A stretch of DNA of 64,000 nucleotides, taken from assembly GCF_007828035.1 (NCBI RefSeq), contig NZ_VITV01000007.1, positions 1 through 64,000 of the forward strand, given 5' to 3'. How positions within the stretch are numbered: position 1 is the stretch's first letter; each line of letters begins with the position of its first letter. A program made the translations under genes and the position numbers. A model generated the notes under the pieces. That model saw only the letters and a program-made list of their open reading frames with translations, was not told where the DNA came from and did no database searches. The DNA comes from Nitrospirillum amazonense (GTDB taxonomy: Bacteria > Pseudomonadota > Alphaproteobacteria > Azospirillales > Azospirillaceae). Below, piece by piece: positions 17,457 to 26,681 of this stretch.

Positions 17457-18686
17457 TCACGCGGCGGCGGCCAGGTCCTTCAGCGGAACGCTAACGTCGG
17501 CCACGGCGGCCGGGTCACAGCGGGCACCACCCTCCACCAGAGCGCGGCCCTGGGTGTAGTCGCGGATGGCGTTGACGCAATCCAGCGCCACCACCCGGCC
17601 GGCGCGGAAATAGACGATGGAAAAGCTGCGCGCCGCCGGGTCGCCCCGCAGGACCGCTGCGTCATGGCCGGCCGACAGGCCCACGGTCTGCAGCTTCAGG
17701 TCATATTGGTTGGACCAGAACCACGGCACCGCGTGATAGGGCTCCGCCGCCCCGGTCAGGGCCTTGGCCACGGTGATCGCCATGTCGTTGGCGTTCTGCA
17801 CCGATTCCAGGCGGGTGCGCCGGCCGGCGGCATAGGCGTTGGCGTGCAGGGCGCAATCGCCGATGGCGCGGATATCGGGCAGCGAGGTACGGCAGAACGC
17901 GTCGACCACGACACCGTCGCCGCCTTCGGCCCCCGCCGCCAGCAAAGGCTCCACCGCCGGCGTGATGCCGATGCCCACCACCACCATCTGCGCCGGGATC
18001 AGGGCGCCATCCGCCAGCCGCACGCCGGTTACCCGCCGCCCGTCCCCGACGACATCCTGCACCTGGGCGCCCAGGCGCAGGTCCACGCCCTGCGCGCGGT
18101 GTTCATCCTCATAGAAGCGGGACAGTGCTTCCCCTGCCACGCGGCCCAGCACGCGGTCCGCCTGTTCCAGCAGGACGACGGGCTTGCCAGCCGCGCGCAG
18201 CACCGCCGCCGCCTCCAGCCCGACATAGCCGCCGCCGATCACCACCACCCGCTCCACTGCCGGCAGTTCCGCCCGCAGGGCATCAGCGTCGGCGCGGGTA
18301 CGCACGGTGTGCACGCCGGCCAGATCGCCACCCGAGCAAGCCAGGCGCCGGGCTCGGCCGCCGGCCGCCCAGACCAGCTGGCCATAGCCGAAGACCTCGC
18401 CCCCGGCCGTGGTCACGGTATGGGCCGCCGCGTCCACCGCCACCACCCGACGCCCCGGCAGCAGGGTGACGCCGCGCGCCTGCCAAAAGGCGGCGGGGCG
18501 GATCAGGATGCGCTCGAACGGCTTGGCGCCGGACAGGTAGTCCTTGGTCAAGGGCGGGCGTTCGTAGGGCAGCTCCGGCTCATCCCCGATCAGGGCGATG
18601 CCGCCGGTGTAACCCCGCTGGCGCAGCGTGACGGCCACCTGGGCACCGCCGTGCCCCGCGCCGACGATCAGAACGTCGTGCTGCAT
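17457..18686 (-). CDS. FAD-dependent NAD(P)H:ferredoxin reductase
   Basis: A 409-residue reductase of the putidaredoxin/rhodocoxin reductase family. The FAD-binding GAGHGG lies at the N-terminus, RPPLTKDYLSG near 45, the NAD-binding GGGYVGLEAA near 150, and the ATG-like AIGDCA near 280. A reductase C-terminal domain (WSNQYDLKLQTVG) completes it. It passes electrons from NAD(P)H to the ferredoxin encoded just downstream. The gene is the first of a leftward run: reductase, ferredoxin, 2OG oxygenase, hyuA, hyuB. The divergent spacer with the SDR gene holds copy 2 of the 70-bp element. Confidence 0.93.
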   Translation of the reverse strand: MQHDVLIVGAGHGGAQVAVTLRQRGYTGGIALIGDEPELPYERPPLTKDYLSGAKPFERILIRPAAFWQARGVTLLPGRRVVAVDAAAHTVTTAGGEVFGYGQLVWAAGGRARRLACSGGDLAGVHTVRTRADADALRAELPAVERVVVIGGGYVGLEAAAVLRAAGKPVVLLEQADRVLGRVAGEALSRFYEDEHRAQGVDLRLGAQVQDVVGDGRRVTGVRLADGALIPAQMVVVGIGITPAVEPLLAAGAEGGDGVVVDAFCRTSLPDIRAIGDCALHANAYAAGRRTRLESVQNANDMAITVAKALTGAAEPYHAVPWFWSNQYDLKLQTVGLSAGHDAAVLRGDPAARSFSIVYFRAGRVVALDCVNAIRDYTQGRALVEGGARCDPAAVADVSVPLKDLAAAA

Positions 18687-18747
18687 GTTACCCTACCCGC
18701 CAAACGGCCTTGTGACGCCGCCGGCCGGGTCTGGCGGGCGGTCCTGT

Positions 18748-18817
18748 TGATGATTACGGCAACGCAACAGGCCGGGGCGGTGCTTTTTTCTACAGACGCC
18801 GTGGCCAAATGATCACT
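18748..18817. repeat. 70-bp intergenic element, copy 2
   Basis: Ungapped match to 16973-17042 (57/70). It lies 61 bp upstream of the reductase start and 61 bp upstream of the divergent SDR start. It therefore could serve both promoters. Confidence 0.7.
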
Positions 18818-18878
18818 TTTTCCCGACCCGGCCGGCGCATTAGTGATTCTATGGAACAAAGGGATGTTGGGTCGAACC

Positions 18879-19673
18879 ATGGAACGGGCACTGACGGGCG
18901 CACTGGCGGGCAAAGCGGCACTGGTGACGGGGGGAACGCGAGGGCTGGGCCTGATGTTGGCGCGCACCCTGGCGGATGCCGGCTGCGCCGTCGCCGTAAT
19001 CGGCCGGGACCCGCAAGCGGGAGCCAGCGCCTTCGATCACCTGCAGGCCCGCGGCGGCCCGGTGTGCGCGCTCAGCGCCGACGTCACCGACGAACAGGCG
19101 ATGAAGGCCGCCGCCGCCGAGGCCGAAGCGCGCTTGGGCCCGCTGGACATCACCGTCTGTGCCGCGGGGGTCAGTTCCCCCCGCGCACCCATCTGGACCA
19201 ATTCCGCCGACACCTACCGTCACTGCTTCGACACCAATGTGCTGGGCGTGTTGAACAGCCTGACGGCCACCCTGCCCGGCATGGTGGCGCGCGGCGGCGG
19301 CAAGGTCATCGTCATCGGCGGCACTTATGGCCACAAGGGGGTGGCCGGCTTCTCCGTCTACGCCGCCTCGAAATGGGCGCTGCGCGGGCTGGTGAGGTCC
19401 GCCGCGCTGGACGCGGCACCGCATGGCGTCACGATCAACATGATCTCGCCCGGCGGCGTGGACGGCGAACGGTTGCGCCGCCTGTTCCGCCAGTCGGCGG
19501 CAGCCAATGGCGAGCCCGAGAACGCGCCGTTGAAGCGCTTCACCGCCGGCACGGCGCTGGGGCGGCTGGTGGGCGAGGATGACGTCGCCGCCGCCATGCT
19601 GCATCTGCTGGGCCCGGGCGGGCGGATGATGACGGGCCAGGACATCGTGGTCGATGCCGGTATGGTCGTTTAA
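18879..19673 (+). CDS. SDR family oxidoreductase with variant active site
   Basis: A 264-residue SDR with TGGTRGLG at 17-24 and YAASK at 161-165. As in the SDRs at 10212 and 26682, the usual catalytic Ser position holds Gly148, followed by Thr149 (IGGTYG), and the block ASKWALRG is conserved. The C-terminal IVVDAG fits the family. The start is uncertain: ATG 18879 gives the normal N-terminal length, while 18864 would add five residues. It is divergent from the ferredoxin reductase and heads a run with the PLP lyase, DUF3830 and aldehyde dehydrogenase genes. Confidence 0.88.
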   Translation: MERALTGALAGKAALVTGGTRGLGLMLARTLADAGCAVAVIGRDPQAGASAFDHLQARGGPVCALSADVTDEQAMKAAAAEAEARLGPLDITVCAAGVSSPRAPIWTNSADTYRHCFDTNVLGVLNSLTATLPGMVARGGGKVIVIGGTYGHKGVAGFSVYAASKWALRGLVRSAALDAAPHGVTINMISPGGVDGERLRRLFRQSAAANGEPENAPLKRFTAGTALGRLVGEDDVAAAMLHLLGPGGRMMTGQDIVVDAGMVV

Positions 19674-19717
19674 GTCATGGTCGTGTAGGGCATGGTGATT
19701 TAAGGAGAGCTTGAGAC

Positions 19718-20914
19718 ATGAGCGATTTGAGCGGCTTTCGGCGCGAAACACAGATCCTGCACGCGGGCCGTGACCCGAAGGCCAATCACGGCGTCGTGAA
19801 TCCACCTGTCTACCATTGCTCCACCGTCCTGTTCGACAGCGTGGAAGCGCTGCTGGAAACCCGCAAGGACCGGGCGTCGGGCGCCTATGTCGGCTTCACC
19901 TACGGCCGTGAGGGGACGGAGACGACCCGCGCTTTCGAGGACGCCGTAACCCTGCTGGAGGGCGGCTACCGCGCCGTCACCACTTCCTGCGGGCTGGGGG
20001 CCATCTGCGCGTCGCTCACCGCCTTCCTGTCGGCGGGCGACCACCTGCTGATCGTGGACAGCCTGTACGGCCCCGCGCGCGCCTTTTGTGAGGATTTCCT
20101 GCGCAAATTCGGCGTGGAGATCACCTATTACCGCCCCACCATCGGCGCCGGGATCGAGGCGCTGTTCCAGCCCAACACCAAGGTCGTCTATCTGGAGTCC
20201 CCCGGCTCGCTAACCTTCGAGATGACGGACGTGCCGGCCATCACCAAGCTGTGCCGGGCGCGGGGCATCAAGACCATCATGGACAACACCTGGGCCTCGC
20301 CCGTGTGCTTCCGGCCGCTGGAACATGGCGTCGACGTCTCGGTCAACGCCGCCACCAAGTACATCTCTGGCCATTCCGACCTGATGCTGGGCATCGCCGT
20401 CTGTACGGAGGAAGCCTTCATCCCGGTGAAGAAGACGGCCTCGGGCTCGGGCTACTGCGGCGGGCCGGACGACGTCTACATGGCCCTGCGCGGCCTGCGC
20501 ACCCTGGCGCTGCGCATGAAGCGGCACCAGGAATCGGCCCTGCGCGTGGCCCTGTGGCTGCAGCAGCGCCCGGAGGTGGCGCGGGTGATGTACCCGGCCC
20601 TGCCCGACGACCCCGGCCATGCCATCTGGAAGCGCGACTACGACGGCGCGTCGGGCCTGTTCGGCGTGGTGCTGAATGCCTGCACCGACGCGCAGTTCGC
20701 CGCCATGCTGGACCATATGGACCTGTTCAAGCTGGGCTACAGCTGGGGCGGGTATGAAAGCCTGGTGGTGCCGACCTACCCGTCCGACCTGCGCTCCGCC
20801 GTAACGTGGGAGGCGCCGGGCCCCTCGCTGCGCCTGCATGTCGGCCTGGAGGACCCGGAGGATCTGATCGCCGACCTGGAGCGGGGCTTTGCCCGCCTGG
20901 CCGCCGCCCGCTGA
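19718..20914 (+). CDS. PLP-dependent Cys/Met metabolism enzyme (cystathionine beta-lyase-like)
   Basis: A 398-residue trans-sulfuration family enzyme. The N-terminal HAGRDPKANHGVVNPPVY, the FTYGREGTETTRAFE loop and the PLP lysine in NAATKYISGHSD (around 210) are all visible. It most resembles cystathionine beta-lyase (MetC type), which cleaves C-S bonds releasing pyruvate, ammonia and a thiol. Related family members act on other beta-substituted amino acids. A strong AAGGAGA precedes the ATG. In this catabolic setting it may cleave a sulfur- or nitrogen-substituted amino-acid intermediate, but this is inference. Confidence 0.9.
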   Translation: MSDLSGFRRETQILHAGRDPKANHGVVNPPVYHCSTVLFDSVEALLETRKDRASGAYVGFTYGREGTETTRAFEDAVTLLEGGYRAVTTSCGLGAICASLTAFLSAGDHLLIVDSLYGPARAFCEDFLRKFGVEITYYRPTIGAGIEALFQPNTKVVYLESPGSLTFEMTDVPAITKLCRARGIKTIMDNTWASPVCFRPLEHGVDVSVNAATKYISGHSDLMLGIAVCTEEAFIPVKKTASGSGYCGGPDDVYMALRGLRTLALRMKRHQESALRVALWLQQRPEVARVMYPALPDDPGHAIWKRDYDGASGLFGVVLNACTDAQFAAMLDHMDLFKLGYSWGGYESLVVPTYPSDLRSAVTWEAPGPSLRLHVGLEDPEDLIADLERGFARLAAAR

Positions 20915-20937
20915 CCCCAAGCCCTAGGAAAGTTCCC

Positions 20938-21354
20938 ATGACCCTGATCGACATCACCGCCGGCGGCTTTCGCTTCGCCGCCCGGTTGGAGGAAGAGCTG
21001 GCGCCCGTCACCTGCGCCCGCTTCCTGGCCATGCAGCCCTATGACGAGAAACTGATCCACGTGCGGTGGAGCGGCGAGGGCTGCTGGATCCCCATGGGCG
21101 ACACGCCCTATGACCTGCCGTGGGAGAACGCCACCCGCCATCCCGCCCCCGGGCAGTTCATCTTCTATCCCGGCGGCTATAGCGAAACCGAGATCCTGCT
21201 GGCCTACGGCGGCGTCGCCTTCGCCAGCAAGCTGGGCCCGCTGGCCGGCAACCACTTCCTGACCATCGTCGAGGGCCAGCAGCAGCTGCCGGCCCTGGGC
21301 CGCAAGGTCCTGTGGGAAGGGGCGCAAGCCATCAGCTTCCGGCCCTGCGCATGA
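20938..21354 (+). CDS. DUF3830 family protein (cyclophilin-like fold)
   Basis: A 138-residue protein of the DUF3830 family, for which no reaction is established. Recognisable stretches are ARLEEELAPVTCARF, RWSGEGCWIPMGD, PGQFIFYPGGYSETEIL and GPLAGNHFLTI. The family is related to small cyclophilin-like proteins. The start at 20938 is 23 bp after the lyase stop codon; the longer upstream frame overlaps the lyase and is discarded. The stop overlaps the start of the aldehyde dehydrogenase (ATGA). Confidence 0.85.
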   Translation: MTLIDITAGGFRFAARLEEELAPVTCARFLAMQPYDEKLIHVRWSGEGCWIPMGDTPYDLPWENATRHPAPGQFIFYPGGYSETEILLAYGGVAFASKLGPLAGNHFLTIVEGQQQLPALGRKVLWEGAQAISFRPCA

Positions 21355-22829
21355 GCGCCCCCTCCCCCGCGCACCCTTTCCTGGACGGCCAGCCCAAGGC
21401 CCTGTTCATCGGCGGCCGCTGGCAGGCGACGGACGCGGTCTTCGAGACGCGCAACCCCGCCAATGGCCAGGTGCTGGCCACCGTCGCGCGCGGCACGGCG
21501 CGGGAAATCGACGCCGCCATCACCGCCGCCCGCACGGCGTTCGAGGATGGGGCCTGGCCCCGCTTTTCCCCGGCCGACCGGCAGCGCCTGCTGTTGCACC
21601 TGGCGGACCTGCTGGAACGGGACGCGGAAGATTTCGCCCGCATCGACACCCTGGAAATGGGATCGCCCATCCGGCACACGCGCGGTAGCGTGGCCCTGCT
21701 GGTCGACCTGCTGCGCTATTACGCCGGCATGGCGCGGGGCGTCGAAGGGCTGACGGCCCAGCCGTCCGACCCGGACATGTTCGCCTGCACCCTGCGGGAG
21801 CCCGTGGGCGTCTGCGGCGCCATCATCCCATGGAACGGGCCGCTGTGGGCCTCCGTCCTCAAGCTCGGCCCTGTGCTGGCCACCGGCTGCACCCTGGTGT
21901 TGAAGCCGGCGGAGGACGCCTCGCTGGCACCGCTGATGCTGGCGCGCCTGGTGGAGGAGGCCGGCGTGCCGCCCGGCGTCTTCAACGTCGTCACCGGCTT
22001 TGGAGCTGAGGCGGGCGCCGCCCTGGCGGCCCATCCGGGCATCGACAAACTGGCCTTCACCGGATCGGACACCACCGGGCGCGCCATCGCCGCCGCCGCG
22101 GGTGCCAACCTGACGAAGCTGTCGCTGGAGCTGGGCGGCAAGTCGCCCAACATCGTCTTCGCCGACGCCGACCTGGACGCGGCCGCCCGCACCGCCGTCA
22201 TCGCCGCCTTCGCCAATTCCGGGCAGGTGTGCAGCGCCGGCACCCGCCTGTTCGTGGAGCAGTCCGTGCATCGGGAGTTCGCCGAGCGGGTGGCGCGGAT
22301 CGCCCAGACCTTGCGCATCGGCGACGGCATGAATCCGGACACCGATCTGGGCCCCCTGGTCAGCGCCCGCCAGCTGGCCCGCGTCTGCGGGCATATGGAC
22401 GACGCCCGGACCGCCGGCGCCACGGCCATCAGCGGCGGGGCCCGACTGGGCGGCGCCGGCTATGACCAGGGCTTCTTCTTCCCGCCCACCGTGCTGGTGG
22501 ACGCGCGCGACGACATGCGCGCGGTGCGGGAAGAGATTTTCGGCCCCATCCTGGCCACCCTGCCCTTCACCACCGAGGATGAGGTCGTCACCCGGGCCAA
22601 CGCCACCCTCTTCGGCCTGGGTGCGGGGGTATGGACGCGCGACGTGGGCCGGGCCCATCGCCTGGGCCGGCGCCTGCGCGCCGGATCGGTCTGGGTCAAC
22701 TGCTACAACGCCATCGATCCAGCCATGCCCTCGGGCGGCATGAAGGCCAGCGGCTACGGCCGCGAATACGGCCGCGCCCACCTGGATGAGCATCTGGAGA
22801 CGAAAAGCCTGTGGATCAGCTCTCGCTGA
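21351..22829 (+). CDS. Aldehyde dehydrogenase family protein
   Basis: A 492-residue NAD(P)-dependent aldehyde dehydrogenase. Landmarks are PWNGPLWASVLKLGP near 160, the FTGSDTTGR cofactor region, the glutamate motif LELGGKSPN near 260 and the nucleophile Cys in NSGQVCSAGTR near 295. The C-terminal MPSGGMKASGYGREYG is typical. It oxidises an aldehyde intermediate to the acid. It starts within the DUF3830 stop codon (4-bp overlap) and ends the SDR-lyase-DUF3830-ALDH operon; SDR plus ALDH could oxidise an alcohol to a carboxylate in two steps. Confidence 0.95.
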   Translation: MSAPSPAHPFLDGQPKALFIGGRWQATDAVFETRNPANGQVLATVARGTAREIDAAITAARTAFEDGAWPRFSPADRQRLLLHLADLLERDAEDFARIDTLEMGSPIRHTRGSVALLVDLLRYYAGMARGVEGLTAQPSDPDMFACTLREPVGVCGAIIPWNGPLWASVLKLGPVLATGCTLVLKPAEDASLAPLMLARLVEEAGVPPGVFNVVTGFGAEAGAALAAHPGIDKLAFTGSDTTGRAIAAAAGANLTKLSLELGGKSPNIVFADADLDAAARTAVIAAFANSGQVCSAGTRLFVEQSVHREFAERVARIAQTLRIGDGMNPDTDLGPLVSARQLARVCGHMDDARTAGATAISGGARLGGAGYDQGFFFPPTVLVDARDDMRAVREEIFGPILATLPFTTEDEVVTRANATLFGLGAGVWTRDVGRAHRLGRRLRAGSVWVNCYNAIDPAMPSGGMKASGYGREYGRAHLDEHLETKSLWISSR

Positions 22830-22860
22830 TCCCGTCAGGCGCCGGGGTCCCGGTCGAGGC

Positions 22861-23475
22861 CTACAGCCACTTGGCCACGGTGGGCTTTTGGAACACCTGC
22901 AGCTGGTCGATCAGGCCATCGGCATCCGGGTCCAGGGCGATGCCGGCGCGATGCTCGGGCGGCAGGAAGCGCTGGGCGATCATGGTGTCGACAAAGGCCA
23001 TGAAGGCGTCGAAGTAGCCGCCGACGTTCAGCAGACCCACCGGCTTGTCGATGTCGCCCAGCTGGTTCAGGGTCCAGGCCTCCATGAACTCCTCGGTGGT
23101 GCCGATGCCGCCCGGCAGGGCGATGCAGGCGTCGGCCAGGGTCAGCATCCGTTCTTTGCGCGCCCGCATGCCGTCCACGATCTCATGCAGGCTGAGCGTG
23201 GGATGCAGATGATCCTTTTCGAACAGGCGGCGGGTGATGACGCCGTGGACGCGCCCGCCCTCCGCCAGGGCGGCATTGGCCAGGATGCCCATCAGGCCCT
23301 TGTGCGTGCCACCATAGACGATGCCGATGCCCCGGCGCGCCAGCGTGGCACCCAGCTGCGCGGCGGCGTCTTTGAACGCATCGCCCAACCCGGTGTTAGA
23401 CCCGCAGAAAATCGCAATATTCTTCAGCGTGCGCGTGGCGGCGGCAGGCGTTTCTACACTCATGTCGTGAGGCAT
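22861..23475 (-). CDS. LOG family protein (nucleotide 5'-monophosphate phosphoribohydrolase)
   Basis: A 204-residue Rossmann-fold protein of the LOG/TIGR00730 family. The N-terminal IAIFCGSNTG and the signature PGGIGTTEEFMEAW with RKER upstream (MRARKERM) mark the substrate site. Proven members cleave AMP or cytokinin riboside monophosphates to the base and ribose 5-phosphate. ATG 23475 or 23463 (MSVET) could be the start. It is a housekeeping-like gene on the opposite strand between two catabolic operons and is probably not part of them. Confidence 0.9.
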   Translation of the reverse strand: MPHDMSVETPAAATRTLKNIAIFCGSNTGLGDAFKDAAAQLGATLARRGIGIVYGGTHKGLMGILANAALAEGGRVHGVITRRLFEKDHLHPTLSLHEIVDGMRARKERMLTLADACIALPGGIGTTEEFMEAWTLNQLGDIDKPVGLLNVGGYFDAFMAFVDTMIAQRFLPPEHRAGIALDPDADGLIDQLQVFQKPTVAKWL

Positions 23476-23754
23476 CCCTAGTGGAGCGAGCAGTCAAAGC
23501 ATAGGTCATGGCGGAAGCCTGTACAACGCGACGGCTGGTTTGTTTCGGCACCGCCCTGCCGCCATTTAGGCAACGGGGCCGGTACGAACCCGGGTGCATA
23601 CTATGGAAAACCACGCGGGCGCAGGAAGCTGTCCGCGAATTACTGGCACGGGTCCCGCTTCAAACCATACACGCCACCAGCCACGCGCGGGCACGAACCT
23701 GCACGTGGCGACGCATAGGGCCGCCTGGCACCAAGGAAGAACAGGAGCAACCGC

Positions 23755-25080
23755 ATGACTCCCGAACAGAACGCGCTGATCACCCGGTCGGGCCCCGATA
23801 CGTCACTGGGCAAGCTGCTGCGGCGCTATTGGCAGCCCATCGCCCTGGTGGAGGAGCTGGAGGGCGCGCGTCCCGCCAAGGCGGTGCGCGTCCTGGGCCA
23901 GGACATGGTGCTGTTCCGCGATGAGGCCGGGCGCCTGGGCCTGCTGGACCGCGACTGCCCCCACCGCAACGCCGACCTGGCCTTCGGCCGGCTGGAGGGC
24001 GGCGGCCTGCGCTGCCTGTTTCACGGCTGGCTGTTCGACGTGAACGGCAACTGCATCGAAACCCCGGGTGAACCGGCGGGCAGCAAGCTGTGCACCCGCA
24101 TCCATCAGCGCGCCTATCCGGTGGTGCAGAAGAGCGGCATGGTCTTCGGCTATCTGGGCGACGGTGAGGCGCCGGCCTTCCCGGACCTGGACTGCTTCAT
24201 CGCGCCGGACAGCCACGTCTTCGCCTTCAAGGGCTATCTGGACTGCAACTGGCTGCAGGCGCTGGAGGTCGGCATCGACCCCGCGCACGCCAGCTTCCTG
24301 CACCGCTTCTTCGAGGATGAGGACGCGGCCGGCAGCTATGGCCGCCAGTTCCGCGCCCAGTCCGCCGACAGCGACATGACCATGACCCAGGTGCTGCGGG
24401 AGTATGAGAATCCCGACATCAGCGTGGAGAAGACGGACATCGGCCTGCGCCTGACCTCGCTGCGCGCGCTGAACACCGGCGACACCCATGTGCGCGTCAC
24501 CAACCTGCTGTTCCCCCAGGCCTTCGTCATCCCCCTGTCGGAGACGATGACCATTACCCAGTGGCATGTGCCCATCGACGATGTCAGCTGCTATTGGTAC
24601 GCCGCCTTCACCGGCTTCGCCGAGCCCGTGAACAAGGAAGAGATGCGCCGCCAGCGCCTGCAACTCTACACCCTGCCCGACTACAAGCCACGCCTGGGCC
24701 GCCACAACGACTATGGCTATGACGTGGTGGAACAGCGCAGCCGCACCTACACCGGCATGGGCGAGGACATCAACGTCCACGACCAGTGGGCCGTGGAAAG
24801 CCAGGGCCGCGTCCAGGACCGCACGCGCGAGCACCTGGGCACGACGGACAAGGCGATCGTCGCCTACCGCATGATGCTGATGAGCCAGATGCGCAAGTCC
24901 GACCAGGGTGAGGCGCCTCTGCTGGTGCTGGACGCGACCGCCGCGGCCGGCGTCACCGGCCCCGCCACCGTGGACGGTGTCGCCAAGGCGGGTGAGGACA
25001 TCCAGGCCTATTGGCAGCGCACCGACGCCCGCCGCCGGGCGCAGGCGCCGTGGACCGCACCCGTCAAGGCCAGCGCCTGA
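23755..25080 (+). CDS. Rieske non-haem iron oxygenase, alpha subunit
   Basis: A 441-residue aromatic-ring-hydroxylating type oxygenase. The Rieske cluster ligands are Cys68, His70 (CPHR) and Cys87, His90 (CLFHGW). The mononuclear iron site is DPAHASFLH with Asp175, His178 and His183. Size and architecture match phthalate 4,5-dioxygenase and demethylase-type single-subunit oxygenases. No separate beta subunit is seen. Electrons would come from the ferredoxin/reductase at 17093-18686. AGGAG precedes the ATG. It overlaps the downstream ligase gene through TGATG, so the two products are made together. Confidence 0.94.
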   Translation: MTPEQNALITRSGPDTSLGKLLRRYWQPIALVEELEGARPAKAVRVLGQDMVLFRDEAGRLGLLDRDCPHRNADLAFGRLEGGGLRCLFHGWLFDVNGNCIETPGEPAGSKLCTRIHQRAYPVVQKSGMVFGYLGDGEAPAFPDLDCFIAPDSHVFAFKGYLDCNWLQALEVGIDPAHASFLHRFFEDEDAAGSYGRQFRAQSADSDMTMTQVLREYENPDISVEKTDIGLRLTSLRALNTGDTHVRVTNLLFPQAFVIPLSETMTITQWHVPIDDVSCYWYAAFTGFAEPVNKEEMRRQRLQLYTLPDYKPRLGRHNDYGYDVVEQRSRTYTGMGEDINVHDQWAVESQGRVQDRTREHLGTTDKAIVAYRMMLMSQMRKSDQGEAPLLVLDATAAAGVTGPATVDGVAKAGEDIQAYWQRTDARRRAQAPWTAPVKASA

Positions 25081-26519
25081 TGCCGGCCTTCATCGAACGC
25101 CACGGCCTGTGGACGGACGACCAGCGGCGCCAGGCGGATGAAGTGCTGGCCCGGCTCAAGGGCGAGGACGTACGCCAGGTGCGCCTGTCCTTCCCCGACA
25201 TGCACGGCCTGCTGCGCGGCAAGACCCTGCTTCCCGGCGCCGTGCCGGGGGCCTTACGCGACGGCTGTGCCATCACCTCCACCCTGTTGCTGAAGGACAC
25301 CGCCCACCGCACGGTGGTGCCGGTGTTCACCGCCGGGGCCGGCATCGGCAACGCCGACCTGCAGGGCGGCGGCGACGTGGTCATGGTGCCTGACCCCGCC
25401 ACCTTCCGGCACCTGCCCTGGGCGCCGGGCACCGCCTGGATGATGTGCGACCTCTACCACGCCGATGGAAGGCCGGTGGCCCTGTCCACCCGGCGGATCG
25501 CACAAGCGGCGACGGCGCGGCTGGCCGATCTCGGCTTCGACTATGTCAGCGGGCTGGAGGTGGAATTCCATCTGACCCGGCTGGTCGATCCCAAGCTGGC
25601 GCCCGCGGATTCCGGGCAGCCGGGCATGCCGCCGGAGGTCACCCTGCTGCACCAGGGCTACGCCTACCTGACCGAGCAGCGCTTCGACCAGATCGAGCCG
25701 GTGCTGGACATCCTGCGGCGCGACTGCCTGGCCCTGGGCCTGCCGCTGCATTCGCTGGAACTGGAGTTCGGGCCCAGCCAGTGTGAGTTCGTGTTCAGCC
25801 CCGGCAGCGGCATCCAGCCGGCCGACGACATGATTCTGTTCCGCAACGCGGTGAAACAGATCGCCCGGCGCCACGGCTACCATGCCAGCTTCATGTGCCG
25901 GCCGCAGTTGCCCAACGCCATGTCCAGCGGCTGGCACCTGCACCAGTCCCTGCGCGACCGCAGGACCGGCGCCAACGCGTTCGCGGCGGCGGATGGCGCG
26001 CCCAGGCTGTCCCGCATCGGCCGGCTGTTCCTGGCCGGCCTGCTGCGGGGCGCCGCAGCGGCCACGCCCTTCAGCACCCCCACCATCAACGGGTACAAGC
26101 GCTACCGCGCCAACAGCCTGGCGCCCGACCGGGTGGCCTGGGGGGAGGACAACCGGGGCGCCCTGCTGCGTGTGCTGGCGCGGGGGGAGCCGGGGGCCAC
26201 CCGCATCGAGAACCGCATCGGCGAGCCCGCGGCCAACCCCTACCTCTACCTGTCCTCCCAGATGCTGACCGGCCTGGCCGGTATCGAGGCCGGGGAGGAA
26301 CCGCCCCCCGCCGTCGACAGCCCCTATATGGCCGAGGCCGAGGCCCTGCCCACCAGCCTGGAATCGGCCCTGGTGTTGCTGGACCGCAGCGACATGCTGC
26401 GCCGCGGCTTTGGCGACGGCTTCGTCGATCACTTCCTCATGATCAAGCGCGCCGAAGTCGCCCGTTACAACAGCACGGTGACCGATTGGGAACACCGCGA
26501 ATATTTTGATTTGTACTGA
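25080..26519 (+). CDS. Glutamine synthetase family ligase (gamma-glutamyl-amine type)
   Basis: A 479-residue GS-fold enzyme. An N-terminal beta-grasp region (RLSFPDMHGLLRGK) is followed by catalytic-domain motifs: GLEVEFHL with its metal glutamates, LELEFGPSQCEF, SGWHLHQS, and the ENRIGEPAANPYLYLS substrate loop. Such divergent GS paralogues ligate glutamate to amines (polyamines, anilines, ethanolamine) rather than to ammonia. Start ATG at 25080 overlaps the Rieske stop. This coupling to an oxygenase recalls aniline pathways, where gamma-glutamylation precedes ring dioxygenation; the actual amine is unknown. A strong terminator follows. Confidence 0.92.
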   Translation: MPAFIERHGLWTDDQRRQADEVLARLKGEDVRQVRLSFPDMHGLLRGKTLLPGAVPGALRDGCAITSTLLLKDTAHRTVVPVFTAGAGIGNADLQGGGDVVMVPDPATFRHLPWAPGTAWMMCDLYHADGRPVALSTRRIAQAATARLADLGFDYVSGLEVEFHLTRLVDPKLAPADSGQPGMPPEVTLLHQGYAYLTEQRFDQIEPVLDILRRDCLALGLPLHSLELEFGPSQCEFVFSPGSGIQPADDMILFRNAVKQIARRHGYHASFMCRPQLPNAMSSGWHLHQSLRDRRTGANAFAAADGAPRLSRIGRLFLAGLLRGAAAATPFSTPTINGYKRYRANSLAPDRVAWGEDNRGALLRVLARGEPGATRIENRIGEPAANPYLYLSSQMLTGLAGIEAGEEPPPAVDSPYMAEAEALPTSLESALVLLDRSDMLRRGFGDGFVDHFLMIKRAEVARYNSTVTDWEHREYFDLY

Positions 26520-26534
26520 AGGCGCGCCAAAGTG

Positions 26535-26566
26535 AAACGCCCCGGTCAGCCGATCGGGGCGTTTTC
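26535..26566 (+). terminator. Rho-independent terminator after GS-like gene
   Basis: A perfect 10-bp stem AAACGCCCCG/CGGGGCGTTT encloses a 10-nt loop and ends in TTTTCT. It lies 15 bp after the ligase stop codon. The A-rich start means it could also work leftward for the convergent SDR gene. Confidence 0.85.
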
Positions 26567-26681
26567 TCTGCTGGCGCCTCACTTTTCCTAGGATGCGACT
26601 GCGTCCGCCGGGGCGAGAACCGAAGGGCGGAGCGAGGAAGCCAAGGCGGCGGATGCCGCCGCCCGGCGCCTGAGGGCGAAA

